The notes below the pieces were generated by a model. It did not search any database. It was given only the letters and a program-made list of their open reading frames with translations, and had not been told where the DNA came from. From Stutzerimonas nitrititolerans (lineage in GTDB: Bacteria; Pseudomonadota; Gammaproteobacteria; Pseudomonadales; Pseudomonadaceae): a DNA stretch of 64,000 bases. The position numbers were made by a program, and so were the translations under genes. Below are positions 9,175 to 20,451 of this stretch, piece after piece (the stretch's first letter is position 1; the number at the start of each line of letters is the position of its first letter). The stretch lies in NCBI RefSeq assembly GCF_003696285.1, contig NZ_RFFL01000004.1:62001-126000 (forward strand), given 5' to 3'.

Positions 9175-11702
9175 GACTTGGCCTTACGCTTGCGCGGTGC
9201 ACCCTCGGCGGCGGGCTTGCCACCGGCCTTGGCATTCGCCTTCGGCTTGCCGGAGTTGCGTTTCGGCTTTCCGGAAGCCGCCGGCTTGCCAGCCTTGGCC
9301 TCGGCCAGCAACGCCTTTTTCATCTCGCGGCTCTTGCGCACATCGGCATCCGGCTCCTCGCTTCGCGATGCGGAGCGATCACCCTTGGCCCCTTGCTCGG
9401 TCCTGCGCGCACCTGCACGCCCGCCGTCGGCCGGAGCGCCCTTGCCCTGGCTGCCACCGCTGATCAGCTCGAAGTCGATCTTGCGTTCGTCGAGATCGAC
9501 CCGCATGACCCGCACTTCCACGCTGTCGCCGAGGCGGAAGCTGCGGCCGCTGCGCTCGCCCGAAAGGCGATGATGCAGCGGATCGAAGTGGTAGTAATCG
9601 CCGGGCATCGCCGTGACATGCACCAGGCCTTCGACGTAGATGTCGGTCAGCTCGACGAACAGGCCGAACCCGGTGACCGCGGTGATGACACCCGGGAAGG
9701 TTTCGCCGACGCGATCCTTCATGAACTCGCACTTGAGCCAGTTGACCACATCCCGCGTGGCCTCGTCGGCGCGCCGCTCGGTCATCGAGCATTGCTCGCC
9801 CAACTGCTCCAGCGCCGCCTCGTCATAGGGGTAGATGCGCGCCCTGGGCATGCTGGTCGCCCCTTCGCGACGCACGTGCGGCGTGTCGCGGCGCGAACGG
9901 ATGACGCTGCGAATGGCACGATGCACCAGCAGGTCCGGATAGCGCCGGATGGGCGAGGTGAAGTGCGCGTAGGCTTCGTAGTTCAGGCCGAAGTGGCCAT
10001 GGTTGTCGATGCTGTAGACGGCCTGGCTCAGGGAACGCAGCATCACCGTCTGGATCACGTTGAAATCCGGGCGTCCCTGGATCCGCTCCAGCAATGCCTG
10101 GTAATCCTTGGGCGTCGGGCCCTCCTTGCCCTTGTGCAGGGTCAGGCCCAGCTCGCCGAGGAAGGCACGCAGCTTTTCCTGGCGTTCCAGCGGCGGCCCG
10201 TCGTGCACGCGATACAGCGCCGGAACCTCGTGTTTTTCCAGGAAGGTCGCCGTCGCCACGTTGGCGCAGAGCATGCATTCCTCGATCAGCTTGTGCGCAT
10301 CGTTGCGCTCGGTGGGCTTGATCTCGGCGATCTTGCGCCCCGAGCCGAAGACGATACGGGTTTCCTGAGTCTCGAAGTCGATCGCGCCACGGGTATGCCG
10401 TGCCTTGATCAGCAAGCTGTACAGGGCATGCAGCTGCTTGAGGTGTGGCAGCACCTCGGCGTATTCGCCGATCAGCCGCTTGCCCTCCGCCGATTTCGGC
10501 TCGGTGAGCATGCTGTTGACCTTGTTGTAGGTCAGCCGCGCATGGGAATGGATCACCGCCTCGTAGAACTGGTAGTCGGTCATTTTTCCCGACTTGTTCA
10601 GGGTGATCTCGCAGACCATCGCCAGGCGATCCACATGGGGATTCAGCGAGCAGAGCCCGTTGGAAAGCTCTTCGGGCAGCATCGGCACGACACGTTCGGG
10701 GAAGTAAACCGAGTTGCCGCGCAGCTCGGCCTCCTTGTCTAGCGCCGAGCCGACCTTCACGTAATGCGAGACGTCGGCGATGGCGACATACAGGCGGAAG
10801 CCGCCGGCAAAGCGCTTCCAGCCACTGGGCTTCTCGCAATAGACGGCATCGTCGAAGTCACGCGCATCTTCGCCGTCGATGGTGACGAACGGCAGATGAC
10901 GCAGGTCGACACGCTTCTGCTTGTCCTTCTCCTCCACCTCGGGCTTGAGCCTGGCCGCTTCGCGCAGTACGGCTTCGGGCCAGACGTGCGGGATATCGAA
11001 ACTGCGCAGCGCCACGTCGATCTCCATCCCCGGCGCCATGTAGTTGCCGATGACCTCGACGATGTCGCCCTGAGGCTGGAAGCGCTGGGTCGGCCAATGG
11101 GTGATCTTCACCTCGACGAACTGGCCCGGCTTGGCGTTCATCGACCGCCCCGGCGTGACCAGCACTTCCTGCTGGATCTTGGGGTTGTCGGCCATGACGA
11201 AGCCGATACCGCTCTCTTCCTGATAGCGCCCCACGATGCTCTCGTGGGCACGGCTGATCACCTCGACGATCGCGCCTTCCCGACGTCCACGACGATCGAG
11301 CCCGGAAACCCGCGCCAGACAGCGGTCGCCGTCGAAGACCAGGCGCATCTGCGCGGGGCTGAGAAAGAGGTCGTCGCTCTTGTCGTCGGGAATGAGGAAA
11401 CCGAAGCCATCGCGATGGCCGCTGATGCGCCCGCAGACCAGATCCAGCTTGTCCACCGGGGCATAGGTGCCGCGCCGAGTGTAGATCAGCTGGCCGTCGC
11501 GCTCCATGGCGCGTAGCCGGCGACGAAGCGCTTCGATGTCTTCATCGGAGATAAGCCCGAACTCTTCGACCAGTTCCTCACGCGACGCCGGGGAGCCACG
11601 TTCGTCCAACTGCTGGAGAATCAGCTCGCGGCTGGGAATGGGGTTTTCGTATTTCTGCGCTTCACGCGCGGCCTCGGGATCGAGGGATTGCCAATCGGCC
11701 AT
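9171..11702 (-). CDS. rnr: Ribonuclease R
   Basis: 843 residues, 3'-5' exoribonuclease that degrades structured RNA and helps rRNA quality control. Domains: N-terminal winged helix (about 20-85), two cold-shock domains (about 85-240), RNB catalytic domain with the acidic cluster 'TIDGEDARDFDDAVYCE' near 275-290, S1 domain ('VGETFPGVITAVTGFGLFVEL', about 655), and a Lys/Ala/Gly-rich basic tail of about 90 residues that in E. coli mediates RNA unwinding and tmRNA-SmpB contact. ATG after AAAGGTGA. It diverges from the tRNA-Leu array. Confidence 0.97.
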   Translation of the reverse strand: MADWQSLDPEAAREAQKYENPIPSRELILQQLDERGSPASREELVEEFGLISDEDIEALRRRLRAMERDGQLIYTRRGTYAPVDKLDLVCGRISGHRDGFGFLIPDDKSDDLFLSPAQMRLVFDGDRCLARVSGLDRRGRREGAIVEVISRAHESIVGRYQEESGIGFVMADNPKIQQEVLVTPGRSMNAKPGQFVEVKITHWPTQRFQPQGDIVEVIGNYMAPGMEIDVALRSFDIPHVWPEAVLREAARLKPEVEEKDKQKRVDLRHLPFVTIDGEDARDFDDAVYCEKPSGWKRFAGGFRLYVAIADVSHYVKVGSALDKEAELRGNSVYFPERVVPMLPEELSNGLCSLNPHVDRLAMVCEITLNKSGKMTDYQFYEAVIHSHARLTYNKVNSMLTEPKSAEGKRLIGEYAEVLPHLKQLHALYSLLIKARHTRGAIDFETQETRIVFGSGRKIAEIKPTERNDAHKLIEECMLCANVATATFLEKHEVPALYRVHDGPPLERQEKLRAFLGELGLTLHKGKEGPTPKDYQALLERIQGRPDFNVIQTVMLRSLSQAVYSIDNHGHFGLNYEAYAHFTSPIRRYPDLLVHRAIRSVIRSRRDTPHVRREGATSMPRARIYPYDEAALEQLGEQCSMTERRADEATRDVVNWLKCEFMKDRVGETFPGVITAVTGFGLFVELTDIYVEGLVHVTAMPGDYYHFDPLHHRLSGERSGRSFRLGDSVEVRVMRVDLDERKIDFELISGGSQGKGAPADGGRAGARRTEQGAKGDRSASRSEEPDADVRKSREMKKALLAEAKAGKPAASGKPKRNSGKPKANAKAGGKPAAEGAPRKRKAKS

Positions 11703-11814
11703 TAAGAAGTGTCACCTTTGATTCGTGTATAGAGGCAGAACGCCCTATATCTATTGAAGCGCGAAACGCGCTCAGACGGCAGCTTTAGCTCCAATTATTT
11801 TTCTGCGCGAGGGC

Positions 11815-11843
11815 TTTACAAGGCATAACCTCGCCCGTATAGT
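11815..11843 (+). promoter_or_regulatory. sigma-70 promoter of the tRNA-Leu array
   Basis: TTTACA and TATAGT separated by exactly 17 bp, followed by the GC-rich discriminator TCGCGCCC typical of stringently controlled stable-RNA promoters. It lies about 60 bp before the first tRNA. Confidence 0.8.
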
Positions 11844-11906
11844 TCGCGCCCACAATGTCTGGTAGACGTTGTATCACGGAAACGGCCAAGCAACATCGTT
11901 TTCAGT

Positions 11907-11993
11907 GCCCAGGTGGCGGAATTGGTAGACGCACTAGGTTCAGGTCCTAGCGGTGGCAACACCGTGGAAGTTCGAGTCTTCTCCTGGGCACCA
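11907..11993 (+). tRNA. tRNA-Leu(CAG), copy 1
   Basis: 87 nt including encoded CCA. Acceptor stem GCCCAGG/CCTGGGC, anticodon stem CTAGG/CCTAG with loop TTCAGGT, giving anticodon CAG (reads CUG). A long variable arm (GGTGGCAACACC) marks a class II tRNA. CUG is the most-used Leu codon in these genes. Confidence 0.97.
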
Positions 11994-12096
11994 TTATTCA
12001 ATGACTTTCCCGCTTCGGCTGGAGATTCATGCAAGACGGAGTTTGTCGGCTCCGACCAGCAATCGACAACAAGTCGGTGAGTGATCATCGCAATGT

Positions 12097-12183
12097 GCCC
12101 AGGTGGCGGAATTGGTAGACGCACTAGGTTCAGGTCCTAGCGGTGGCAACACCGTGGAAGTTCGAGTCTTCTCCTGGGCACCA
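12097..12183 (+). tRNA. tRNA-Leu(CAG), copy 2
   Basis: Identical in sequence to copy 1, starting exactly 190 bp after it. CCA encoded. Confidence 0.97.
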
Positions 12184-12286
12184 CTCTTCAATGACTTTCC
12201 CGCTTCGGCTGGAGATTCATGCAAGACGGAGTTTGTCGGCTCCGACCAGCAATCGACAACAAGTCGGTGAGTGATCATCGCAATGT

Positions 12287-12373
12287 GCCCAGGTGGCGGA
12301 ATTGGTAGACGCACTAGGTTCAGGTCCTAGCGGTGGCAACACCGTGGAAGTTCGAGTCTTCTCCTGGGCACCA
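12287..12373 (+). tRNA. tRNA-Leu(CAG), copy 3
   Basis: Identical to copies 1 and 2 and again 190 bp downstream. The spacer following it is the same as the spacer after copy 2. Confidence 0.97.
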
Positions 12374-12476
12374 CTCTTCAATGACTTTCCCGCTTCGGCT
12401 GGAGATTCATGCAAGACGGAGTTTGTCGGCTCCGACCAGCAATCGACAACAAGTCGGTGAGTGATCATCGCAATGT

Positions 12477-12563
12477 GCCCAGGTGGCGGAATTGGTAGAC
12501 GCACTAGGTTCAGGTCCTAGCGGTGGCAACACCGTGGAAGTTCGAGTCTTCTCCTGGGCACCA
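12477..12563 (+). tRNA. tRNA-Leu(CAG), copy 4
   Basis: Last copy of the array, identical mature sequence; the downstream sequence departs from the repeat spacer after CTCTTCA and runs into a terminator. Confidence 0.97.
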
Positions 12564-12571
12564 CTCTTCAG

Positions 12572-12600
12572 AAAAAACCGAGCCCCTGGCTCGGTTTTTT
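12572..12600 (+). terminator. terminator of the tRNA-Leu array
   Basis: AAAAAACCGAGCC / GGCTCGGTTTTTT with a 3-nt loop: a 13-bp perfect inverted repeat ending in six Ts, placed 8 bp after the fourth CCA. Confidence 0.92.
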
Positions 12601-12670
12601 CGTTTCTGCACCACGCCTTTCCTCATCAACACACATCTCACGCGCCAACCCGCATCGCGAGCGGAAAGCA

Positions 12671-12692
12671 AAAGGCCGCCCGAAGGCGGCCT
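12671..12692 (-). terminator. terminator of purA
   Basis: AGGCCGCC / GGCGGCCT stem with a tetraloop (TTCG on the transcribed strand), followed on the minus strand by TTTTGCTTT. It starts 20 bp after the purA stop codon. Confidence 0.85.
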
Positions 12693-12711
12693 CTGCTCGA
12701 GCCATGCCGAC

Positions 12712-14052
<1,341 letters not shown>

Positions 14053-14094
14053 CTAAATATCGGAACCAGCCCAGCGCTACGTGCGCGGCTGCCA

Positions 14095-15282
14095 TCAGGA
14101 CGCCAGTGGCGCCACCGTCCAGGTCTCGTCTTGCAATATCAGCTGACGATCGCAGCCAGCCGTTGCCGCGGTCTCGCCATTCTGTCCATCCAGCGCCTGC
14201 ACCACGCGCTCACCTTCCCGGCGCAAGCGACTGATCTGCTGCCAAAGCGCCGCATCGTCGCCATATGGCGCCCAGATGCCGCTCAGCCTGCTGTCCAGCT
14301 CGGCCTTGCCCAGGCTCACCAGCGTCTTCAGGTCGGTAGAGAAGCCGGTAGCCGGACGGGCGCGCCCGAAGTCGGCACCGATGTCATCGTAGCGGCCACC
14401 CTGCGCGATGGATTGACCAACGCCCGGCACGAACACAGCGAACACCACCCCGGTGTGGTAGTGATAGCCGCGCAGCTCGCCCAGGTCGAAGTAAAGCGGC
14501 AGGTCTGGATAACGGAGAGCCAACTGATCGGCGATGCGGATCAGCGCCTCCAGCGCCTCGGTCACCGGCGCCGGCGCCTTGGCCAGCACCTGACGCGCCG
14601 CATCGAGGGTTTCGCGCCCGCCGCACAGGCGCGCAAGCGCCTGCAACATGGCGGCCAGCGAGGGCTCGACAGCGGCCGTCAGCTCGGCGATCTCATCCAT
14701 CGCCTTGCGCTGCATGGCATCGAACAGGCGCTGCTCCGCCTCGCCGGAAAGGCCCGCCGCTCGCGCCAGGCCACGATAGATGCCGACGTGCCCCAGATCC
14801 ATGTGCACATCCGGCACCATCGCCAATTCGAGCATTTCCAGCATCAGGCTGATGACTTCGATATCGCTGGAGGTGCTGCTGTCGCCGTAGAGCTCGGCGC
14901 CCAGCTGGATGGGGCTGCGCGAAGTGGCCAGCGCCCGCGGCTTGGCATGCAGGACACTGCCGGCATAGCACAGGCGACTCGGTCCCTCGCGGCGCAATGT
15001 GTGCGCATCGACGCGGGCCACCTGCGGCGTGATATCGGCACGCAGTCCCATCTGCCGACCGGATAGCGGGTCGATCACCTTGAAGGTTTTCAGATCCAGG
15101 TCCTGCCCCGATCCACTCAACAGCGATTCGAGAAATTCCACGTGCGGGGTGATGACCAGCTCGTAGCCCCAGCGCTGGAACAGGTCCAGCACTCGGCGTC
15201 GTGCCGTTTCGATACGCGCCGCCTCGGGCGGCAGCACCTCTTCGATGCCATCTGGCAGGAGCCAGCGGTCTACCGTTGCCAT
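14095..15282 (-). CDS. hisZ: ATP phosphoribosyltransferase regulatory subunit HisZ
   Basis: 395 residues. Class II aaRS-like fold related to HisRS but without catalytic function: '[21 protein letters not shown]' at the N-terminus, motif 2-like 'GSVLHAKPR', and '[15 protein letters not shown]' near 305. It partners the short-form HisG, which is encoded elsewhere, and gives histidine feedback control. The start at 15282 (MATVDRW) has GAGGTG upstream; an upstream in-frame start would add 12 residues. Confidence 0.94.
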   Translation of the reverse strand: MATVDRWLLPDGIEEVLPPEAARIETARRRVLDLFQRWGYELVITPHVEFLESLLSGSGQDLDLKTFKVIDPLSGRQMGLRADITPQVARVDAHTLRREGPSRLCYAGSVLHAKPRALATSRSPIQLGAELYGDSSTSSDIEVISLMLEMLELAMVPDVHMDLGHVGIYRGLARAAGLSGEAEQRLFDAMQRKAMDEIAELTAAVEPSLAAMLQALARLCGGRETLDAARQVLAKAPAPVTEALEALIRIADQLALRYPDLPLYFDLGELRGYHYHTGVVFAVFVPGVGQSIAQGGRYDDIGADFGRARPATGFSTDLKTLVSLGKAELDSRLSGIWAPYGDDAALWQQISRLRREGERVVQALDGQNGETAATAGCDRQLILQDETWTVAPLAS

Positions 15283-15470
15283 TTCGCCATCACCTCTCGA
15301 TACGGCAAGCCTAGTCAAGCAGACGAAACCGAGCTACAGCCTGGGCCGGCCATCGGTCGCGTGCGATTGTATGTTTTCGAACCATGGCGCCAGGGCCACG
15401 CCCTTTTCAGGGAATCAGCATGGCCAGCCATGCCGGGAGTCAGCCAGCGCACCCACAGGAACGCAGACGT

Positions 15471-15494
15471 AAAAAAGCCGGGAGTTTCCCGGCT
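15471..15494 (-). terminator. terminator after hflC
   Basis: AGCCGGGA / TCCCGGCT stem with a 3-nt loop followed on the minus strand by six Ts; about 70 bp after the hflC stop codon. The rest of the 280-bp gap to hisZ shows no coding signal. Confidence 0.9.
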
Positions 15495-15562
15495 GGCGGA
15501 TCATAGCAATGTTTTGCCAACGGGTCACCCGACGGGCGTTGTCGCCCGCCGGGTGGGTGCCG

Positions 15563-16435
15563 TCACTGCGCCGTGGAGGACTCCAGATAGCGGAAGAAAT
15601 CGCTCTTGGGGTCCAGCACCAGCACATCTTCCTTGTTGGCGAAGCTCTCGCGGTATGCCTGCAGGCTGCGGTGGAAGGCGTAGAACTCCTGGTCCTGCCC
15701 ATAGGCCGCCGCGTAGATCGCCGCCGCCTGCGCATCGCCGTCACCGCGCAGCTCTTCGGCCTCGCGGAAGGCCTCTGCCAGCAACACCCGACGCTGGCGA
15801 TCGGCGTCGGCACGAATACCTTCGGCCAGTTCCTTACCCTTGGCGCGATGCTCGCGGGCTTCACGCTCACGCTCGGAGCTCATCCGCTCGAACACGCTGC
15901 GGTTCACCTCACGCGGCAGGTCGATACCCTTGACGCGCACGTCCACCACCTCGATGCCCAGCTCCTGCTGCGCCGCACGATTGAGGGTGTTGGTGACCTG
16001 CGCCATCAGCTCGTCTCGCTGCCCCGACACCGACTCGTGCAGGGTGCGCTTGCCGAACTGGTCGCGCAGTGCGGCCTCGAGGCGCCGCGCCAGGCGTTCA
16101 TCGGCAATCTGCTTCATGCCCGAAGTCGCGGTATAGAAACGCTCGGCATCATCCACGCGCCACTTGGCATAGGAATCGACCATCAGCGCCTTCTTCTCCA
16201 GCGTCAGGAAGCGCGACGTGGTGCTGTCCAGCGTCATAAGGCGCGCATCGAACTTGCGCACGCTGTTCACGTAGGGGATTTTCATGTGCAGGCCAGGCTT
16301 CACATCCGGCTCGACGATACGGCCGAAGCGCAACATCACGGCGCGCTCGGTTTGCGAGACGATGTAGAAGCTGTTCCACAGCACGATCGCCAGCACGACG
16401 CCTACGATAAGGGCCGTCAGGGACTTGTTGCTCAT
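15563..16435 (-). CDS. hflC: HflC, SPFH-domain modulator of FtsH
   Basis: 290 residues. N-terminal membrane anchor at about 5-22 ('LTALIVGVVLAIVLW'), SPFH/band 7 domain ('IVSQTERAVMLRFGRI'), then a charged coiled-coil ('REREAREHRAKGKELAEGI'), ending 'LDPKSDFFRYLESS'. With HflK it forms the periplasmic cage around the FtsH protease. Its ATG overlaps the hflK stop as TGATG, so expression is coupled. Confidence 0.96.
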   Translation of the reverse strand: MSNKSLTALIVGVVLAIVLWNSFYIVSQTERAVMLRFGRIVEPDVKPGLHMKIPYVNSVRKFDARLMTLDSTTSRFLTLEKKALMVDSYAKWRVDDAERFYTATSGMKQIADERLARRLEAALRDQFGKRTLHESVSGQRDELMAQVTNTLNRAAQQELGIEVVDVRVKGIDLPREVNRSVFERMSSEREREAREHRAKGKELAEGIRADADRQRRVLLAEAFREAEELRGDGDAQAAAIYAAAYGQDQEFYAFHRSLQAYRESFANKEDVLVLDPKSDFFRYLESSTAQ

Positions 16436-17622
16436 CAGCGGCTCTCCCTAGTACGTACTTCACGCGGATCCAGCTCTGGCGGCAGGCGAGTGCTCTGCAC
16501 TGCAGCGCCAGCCGGCGCAGAGGCCGAAGAGGAAGCCGATCCGCCATTGCCGCGACTGTTGATCATCTTGTCCAGGGGCAGATAGAGCAGGTTGTTCTGC
16601 CCACTCTCGCCGGTCACCAGGACCTTGCTGGTGCTGCTCATCATTTCCTGCATGGTTTCCAAGTACAGACGCTGGCGGGTAACGTCCGGCGCCTTGCGGT
16701 ACTCGGCCACCAGCTTGCTGAAGCGATCCGCCTCACCCTGAGCGCGGGAAATCACCGCCTCACGGTAACCGGCAGCCTCTTCGAGCATCCGCTGCGCCTG
16801 ACCGCGCGCCTCAGGGATCACACCGTTGGCATAGGATTCGGCCTGGTTTTTCTCGCGCTGCTCGTCTTCACGCGCACGAATCACGTCGTCGAATGCTTCC
16901 TGCACTTCACGCGGCGCCGCCGCACTCTGCAGGTTGACCTGGGTGACGATGATGCCGGTGCCGTAGTTGTCGAGGAAGCGCTGCAGGCGTTCCTTGACTT
17001 CGCCAGCCATGGCCTCACGACCTTCGGTCAGCACCTGGTCCATCGCGGTCGAACCGACCACATGGCGCACGGCACTGTCGGTGGCATGCTGCAGGCTGAC
17101 TTCCGGCTGATCGACGTTGAGCACGAAGGACTGCAGGTTGCTGATCTTGTACTGGACGGTCAGCGGCACCTCGATGATGTTTTCATCCTCGGTGAGCATC
17201 TGCCCCTGCTTGGAGTAGGAGCGCTCGCGCGTGACGTTCGCCTGGAACTTGCGATCGATCGGCGGGAAGTAGATGTTCAGGCCCGGCCCAACCGTCTCGT
17301 GATACTTGCCGAAGCGCAGCACCACGGCCTGCTCCTGCTCGTCGACGATGTACACCGCATTGAACAGCCAGACCGCCAGCAGTACCACCAGACCGATCCA
17401 GAGCAATCCCAGACCGCCGCGTCGGCCGCTGCCGCCACCGCTGGAGCCATTGCCACGCTTCTTGTTGCCGCCAAACATGCCGTTGAGGCTTTCCTGCAAC
17501 TTGCGGAAGGCCTCATCGAGGTCCGGCGGCCCTTTCTGATCGCCGCCACCGCGTCGACCACCACCGCCACTACCCCAGGGATCCTGGTTATTCGAGTTGC
17601 CACCCGGCTCATTCCAAGCCAT
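16435..17622 (-). CDS. hflK: HflK, SPFH-domain modulator of FtsH
   Basis: 395 residues. Gly/Asn-rich cytoplasmic N-terminus ('MAWNEPGGNSNNQDPWG', then poly-Gly/Lys), one membrane segment near residues 72-92 ('LGLLWIGLVVLLAVWLFNAVY'), SPFH domain ('VDEQEQAVVLRFGKYHETVGPG'-type start), and a coiled-coil region with 'EDEQREKNQAESYANGVIPE'. I chose the ATG at 17622 with a GGAG 6 nt upstream; an ATG 12 bp earlier is possible. Binds HflC and FtsH. Confidence 0.95.
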   Translation of the reverse strand: MAWNEPGGNSNNQDPWGSGGGGRRGGGDQKGPPDLDEAFRKLQESLNGMFGGNKKRGNGSSGGGSGRRGGLGLLWIGLVVLLAVWLFNAVYIVDEQEQAVVLRFGKYHETVGPGLNIYFPPIDRKFQANVTRERSYSKQGQMLTEDENIIEVPLTVQYKISNLQSFVLNVDQPEVSLQHATDSAVRHVVGSTAMDQVLTEGREAMAGEVKERLQRFLDNYGTGIIVTQVNLQSAAAPREVQEAFDDVIRAREDEQREKNQAESYANGVIPEARGQAQRMLEEAAGYREAVISRAQGEADRFSKLVAEYRKAPDVTRQRLYLETMQEMMSSTSKVLVTGESGQNNLLYLPLDKMINSRGNGGSASSSASAPAGAAVQSTRLPPELDPREVRTRESR

Positions 17623-17719
17623 AGCGCTCTCCATTCAAAAAAAGCTAAAGACGCGCCATGCGCACGCCCGCCAATGCTACCGAAAGCCCGATGCGAGCGG
17701 CCAACTGCCGCCTCGGGCA

Positions 17720-19021
17720 TTATTGCAAAGTGTGTTGTTCAAAGAATTCTGCCGGCTGGAAGCCTTCCCGGCTGATCAATCGGTGCAACTCTACCCGCTG
17801 CAGGCGAACCTGAAGAAGGCTACCGCCCTCCTCGTCATGCGCTTCGGACTGTACCGCACCCAGGCCGAACAGCTGCGCGCGCATTCTCGCGAGTCGCTGC
17901 GGCAGCCTCAGGGTGCCGATGAACAGATCGTCGCCCAGCAGCTCGGCGACGGCCTGTCGCAACAGATCGAGCCCGAGGCCCTGCTGCGCCGAAACCCACA
18001 CCCGCCGCGGAACGCCATCGGCATCGCGCTGGATCTGCGGCTCGATGCCTTCCATCAGGTCGACCTTGTTGTACACCTCGAGCAGCGGTACTTCCTCGGC
18101 GCCAATCTCGCCGAGTACCGCCAGTACCTGTTCGATCTGCTCGTCACGTTCGGGCTCGTGGGCATCGATGACGTGCAGCAGCAGGTCGGCGTTGCTCGAC
18201 TCTTCGAGCGTCGCCCGAAAGGACTCGACCAGCTTGTGCGGCAGATGGCGAATGAAGCCCACGGTATCGGCCAGGACCACCGGCCCGAGATCGTCCAGTT
18301 CGAGACGCCGCAGGGTCGGGTCCAGGGTCGCGAACAACTGGTTGGCGGCATAGACCTCCGCCCGGGTCAGCGCATTGAACAGCGTGGACTTGCCCGCGTT
18401 GGTGTAGCCCACCAGGGACACCAGGGGCACATCCGCGCGACGTCGCCCGCGCCTCGCCTGCTCGCGCTGGCCGCGAACCTTCTCCAGGCGCTGCTTGATC
18501 TGGCGGATGCGAATGCGCAACAGGCGACGGTCGGTTTCCAGCTGGGTTTCACCCGGCCCACGCAGGCCGATACCGCCTTTCTGGCGCTCCAGGTGGGTCC
18601 AGCCGCGCACCAGACGCGTGCTCATGTGTTCCAGCTGAGCCAGTTCGACCTGCAGCTTGCCTTCATGGGTGCGGGCGCGCTGCGCGAAGATATCAAGAAT
18701 CAGACCGGTTCGATCGAGCACGCGGCATTCGAGCGCACGCTCGAGGTTGCGCTCCTGACTGGGTGTCAGGGTGTGGTTGAAAATGACCAGCTCGACCTCG
18801 TCGTCCTTGACGAGATCATGCAGCTCTTCGACCTTGCCGCTGCCGATCAGATACTTGGCAGAAGGCTGATGCCGAGCCACGTTGACGAAGCCAACGGTCT
18901 CGGCTCCGGCCGAACGCGCCAGCTCCCGAAATTCCTGGGGATCTTCACGCGCCGAGGGATCCTGGCCATCCAGGTGCACCAGGATGGCCCGTTCACCACC
19001 GCCGGGACGTTCGAAGAACAA
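17720..19021 (-). CDS. hflX: GTPase HflX
   Basis: 433 residues. Ribosome-splitting GTPase induced by heat stress. N-terminal HflX domain with nucleotide site 'GSGKVEELHDLVK', coiled linker ('RIRIRQIKQRLEKVRGQREQ'), then the GTPase with G1 'GYTNAGKST', G3 'DTVGF' and G4 'NKVD'. The start codon is TTG at 19021 with GGGAG 6 nt upstream; no ATG gives the conserved 'MFFERPGGGERAILVHLD' start. hfq is 12 bp upstream, as in the E. coli miaA-hfq-hflX superoperon. Confidence 0.95.
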   Translation of the reverse strand: MFFERPGGGERAILVHLDGQDPSAREDPQEFRELARSAGAETVGFVNVARHQPSAKYLIGSGKVEELHDLVKDDEVELVIFNHTLTPSQERNLERALECRVLDRTGLILDIFAQRARTHEGKLQVELAQLEHMSTRLVRGWTHLERQKGGIGLRGPGETQLETDRRLLRIRIRQIKQRLEKVRGQREQARRGRRRADVPLVSLVGYTNAGKSTLFNALTRAEVYAANQLFATLDPTLRRLELDDLGPVVLADTVGFIRHLPHKLVESFRATLEESSNADLLLHVIDAHEPERDEQIEQVLAVLGEIGAEEVPLLEVYNKVDLMEGIEPQIQRDADGVPRRVWVSAQQGLGLDLLRQAVAELLGDDLFIGTLRLPQRLARMRAQLFGLGAVQSEAHDEEGGSLLQVRLQRVELHRLISREGFQPAEFFEQHTLQ

Positions 19022-19033
19022 AGACGGCTCCCT

Positions 19034-19300
<267 letters not shown>

Positions 19301-19383
19301 TTAGAGGATCAATTTTTTCGTTAGTTTTTAGAATCAAAGCCGCCCGATCCACTGTTCTGAGAATAGACGGTCAATCTGTCATG

Positions 19384-20355
19384 TCAGCCCAATATGGAGA
19401 GCGATTGCAGGTATTTCAATGCTCGCGGCAGATTGTCGCAGGCCGAACTCTCCAGCCAATGCGTATGACCCCAGCTTCGCAACCAGGTGAACTGCCGTTT
19501 GGCCAACTGTCGGGTCGCGATGATGCCACGCTGAATCATTTCATCCCTGGAAAGCTGACCGTCCAGATATTCCCAGACCTGGCGATACCCCACTGCCCTC
19601 ATCGAGGGCAACCCAAGATGCAGGTCACCACGTTCACGCAGCCTTTCGACCTCTTCGACGAACCCCTGTTCGATCATCTGGACGAAACGCTGCTCGATGC
19701 GCTGGTGCAACAGGTACCGTTGAGCGGGAGCGATCGTTAGCTGGGCAACAGTATAAGGCAAGACACCCTCGCCCGTAGCGCCATCTCCGGCTTTTTGCGA
19801 CCTTTGTCTGGCGCGGTGTTCGCTCATGGTCATGCCGCTGACTCGAAAAACCTCCAGCGCACGCACCAACCGCTGCGGATCGTTGGGATGGATGCGCGCC
19901 GCCGACTCCGGATCGATTTCGGCGAGCTCACGATGCAACGCCTGCAAACCCTCGGCAGCGACTTGCTCTTCCAGTGCCGCACGCACCTGGGCATCGGCAG
20001 CGGGCATGTCGGCCAGCCCATCGCGCAGCGCCTTGAAGTACAACATGGTGCCGCCGACCAGCAGCGGAATGCGTCCGGCCGCCGTGATTTCAGCCATCGC
20101 CGCCAGCGCATCGGCGCTGAATTCGGCAGCCGAATAGCTTTGCGCCGGGTCGAGGATATCCACCAGGCGATGGGGAAAGGCCTCCAGCAGTTGCGCCGAG
20201 GGCTTGGCGGTGCCGATATCCATCTCGCGATAGACCAGGGCGGAATCGACGCTGACCAGCTCGCAGGGCAGCGCCCGAGCCAGTTCGAGCGCGAGATCGG
20301 TCTTGCCCGAGGCCGTGGGGCCCATGAGGAAGATGGCGGGAGGCAACTGAGGCAT
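19384..20355 (-). CDS. miaA: tRNA dimethylallyltransferase
   Basis: 323 residues. Transfers the dimethylallyl group to A37 of tRNAs reading UNN codons. P-loop '[13 protein letters not shown]' at the N-terminus, '[18 protein letters not shown]' following, and the substrate-binding '[12 protein letters not shown]' near 285. Part of mutL-miaA-hfq-hflX; the gap to mutL is 96 bp and to hfq 95 bp, and the latter could hold an hfq promoter. Confidence 0.97.
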   Translation of the reverse strand: MPQLPPAIFLMGPTASGKTDLALELARALPCELVSVDSALVYREMDIGTAKPSAQLLEAFPHRLVDILDPAQSYSAAEFSADALAAMAEITAAGRIPLLVGGTMLYFKALRDGLADMPAADAQVRAALEEQVAAEGLQALHRELAEIDPESAARIHPNDPQRLVRALEVFRVSGMTMSEHRARQRSQKAGDGATGEGVLPYTVAQLTIAPAQRYLLHQRIEQRFVQMIEQGFVEEVERLRERGDLHLGLPSMRAVGYRQVWEYLDGQLSRDEMIQRGIIATRQLAKRQFTWLRSWGHTHWLESSACDNLPRALKYLQSLSILG

Positions 20356-20451
20356 CTGAAGGAATCCAGAAAAGCAGGAGGCTTAACAAAAAGGCATGCG
20401 AGCCGCGACTGCTCCCAGCCTCGGACGCCAGCACCTTTATCGTTTCGTGGC

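Larger units (their letters stand above)
11907..12570 (+). repeat. tandem 190-bp units carrying tRNA-Leu
   Basis: Three full 190-bp units plus a fourth tRNA (starts at 11907, 12097, 12287, 12477). Each unit is an 87-bp tRNA and a 103-bp spacer. Spacers 2 and 3 look identical; spacer 1 differs by two bases just after CCA. This indicates recent unequal exchange or ongoing homogenisation. Confidence 0.95.

Noticed and set aside
12027..12504. Repeated 95-codon frames on the minus strand
   Set aside because: They are translations of the tRNA-Leu repeat units, not genes.
15319..15562. Expected small DUF2065 gene between hisZ and hflC (as PA4940)
   Set aside because: The gap has a terminator and no frame with the expected hydrophobic 60-residue product; it appears to be absent here.
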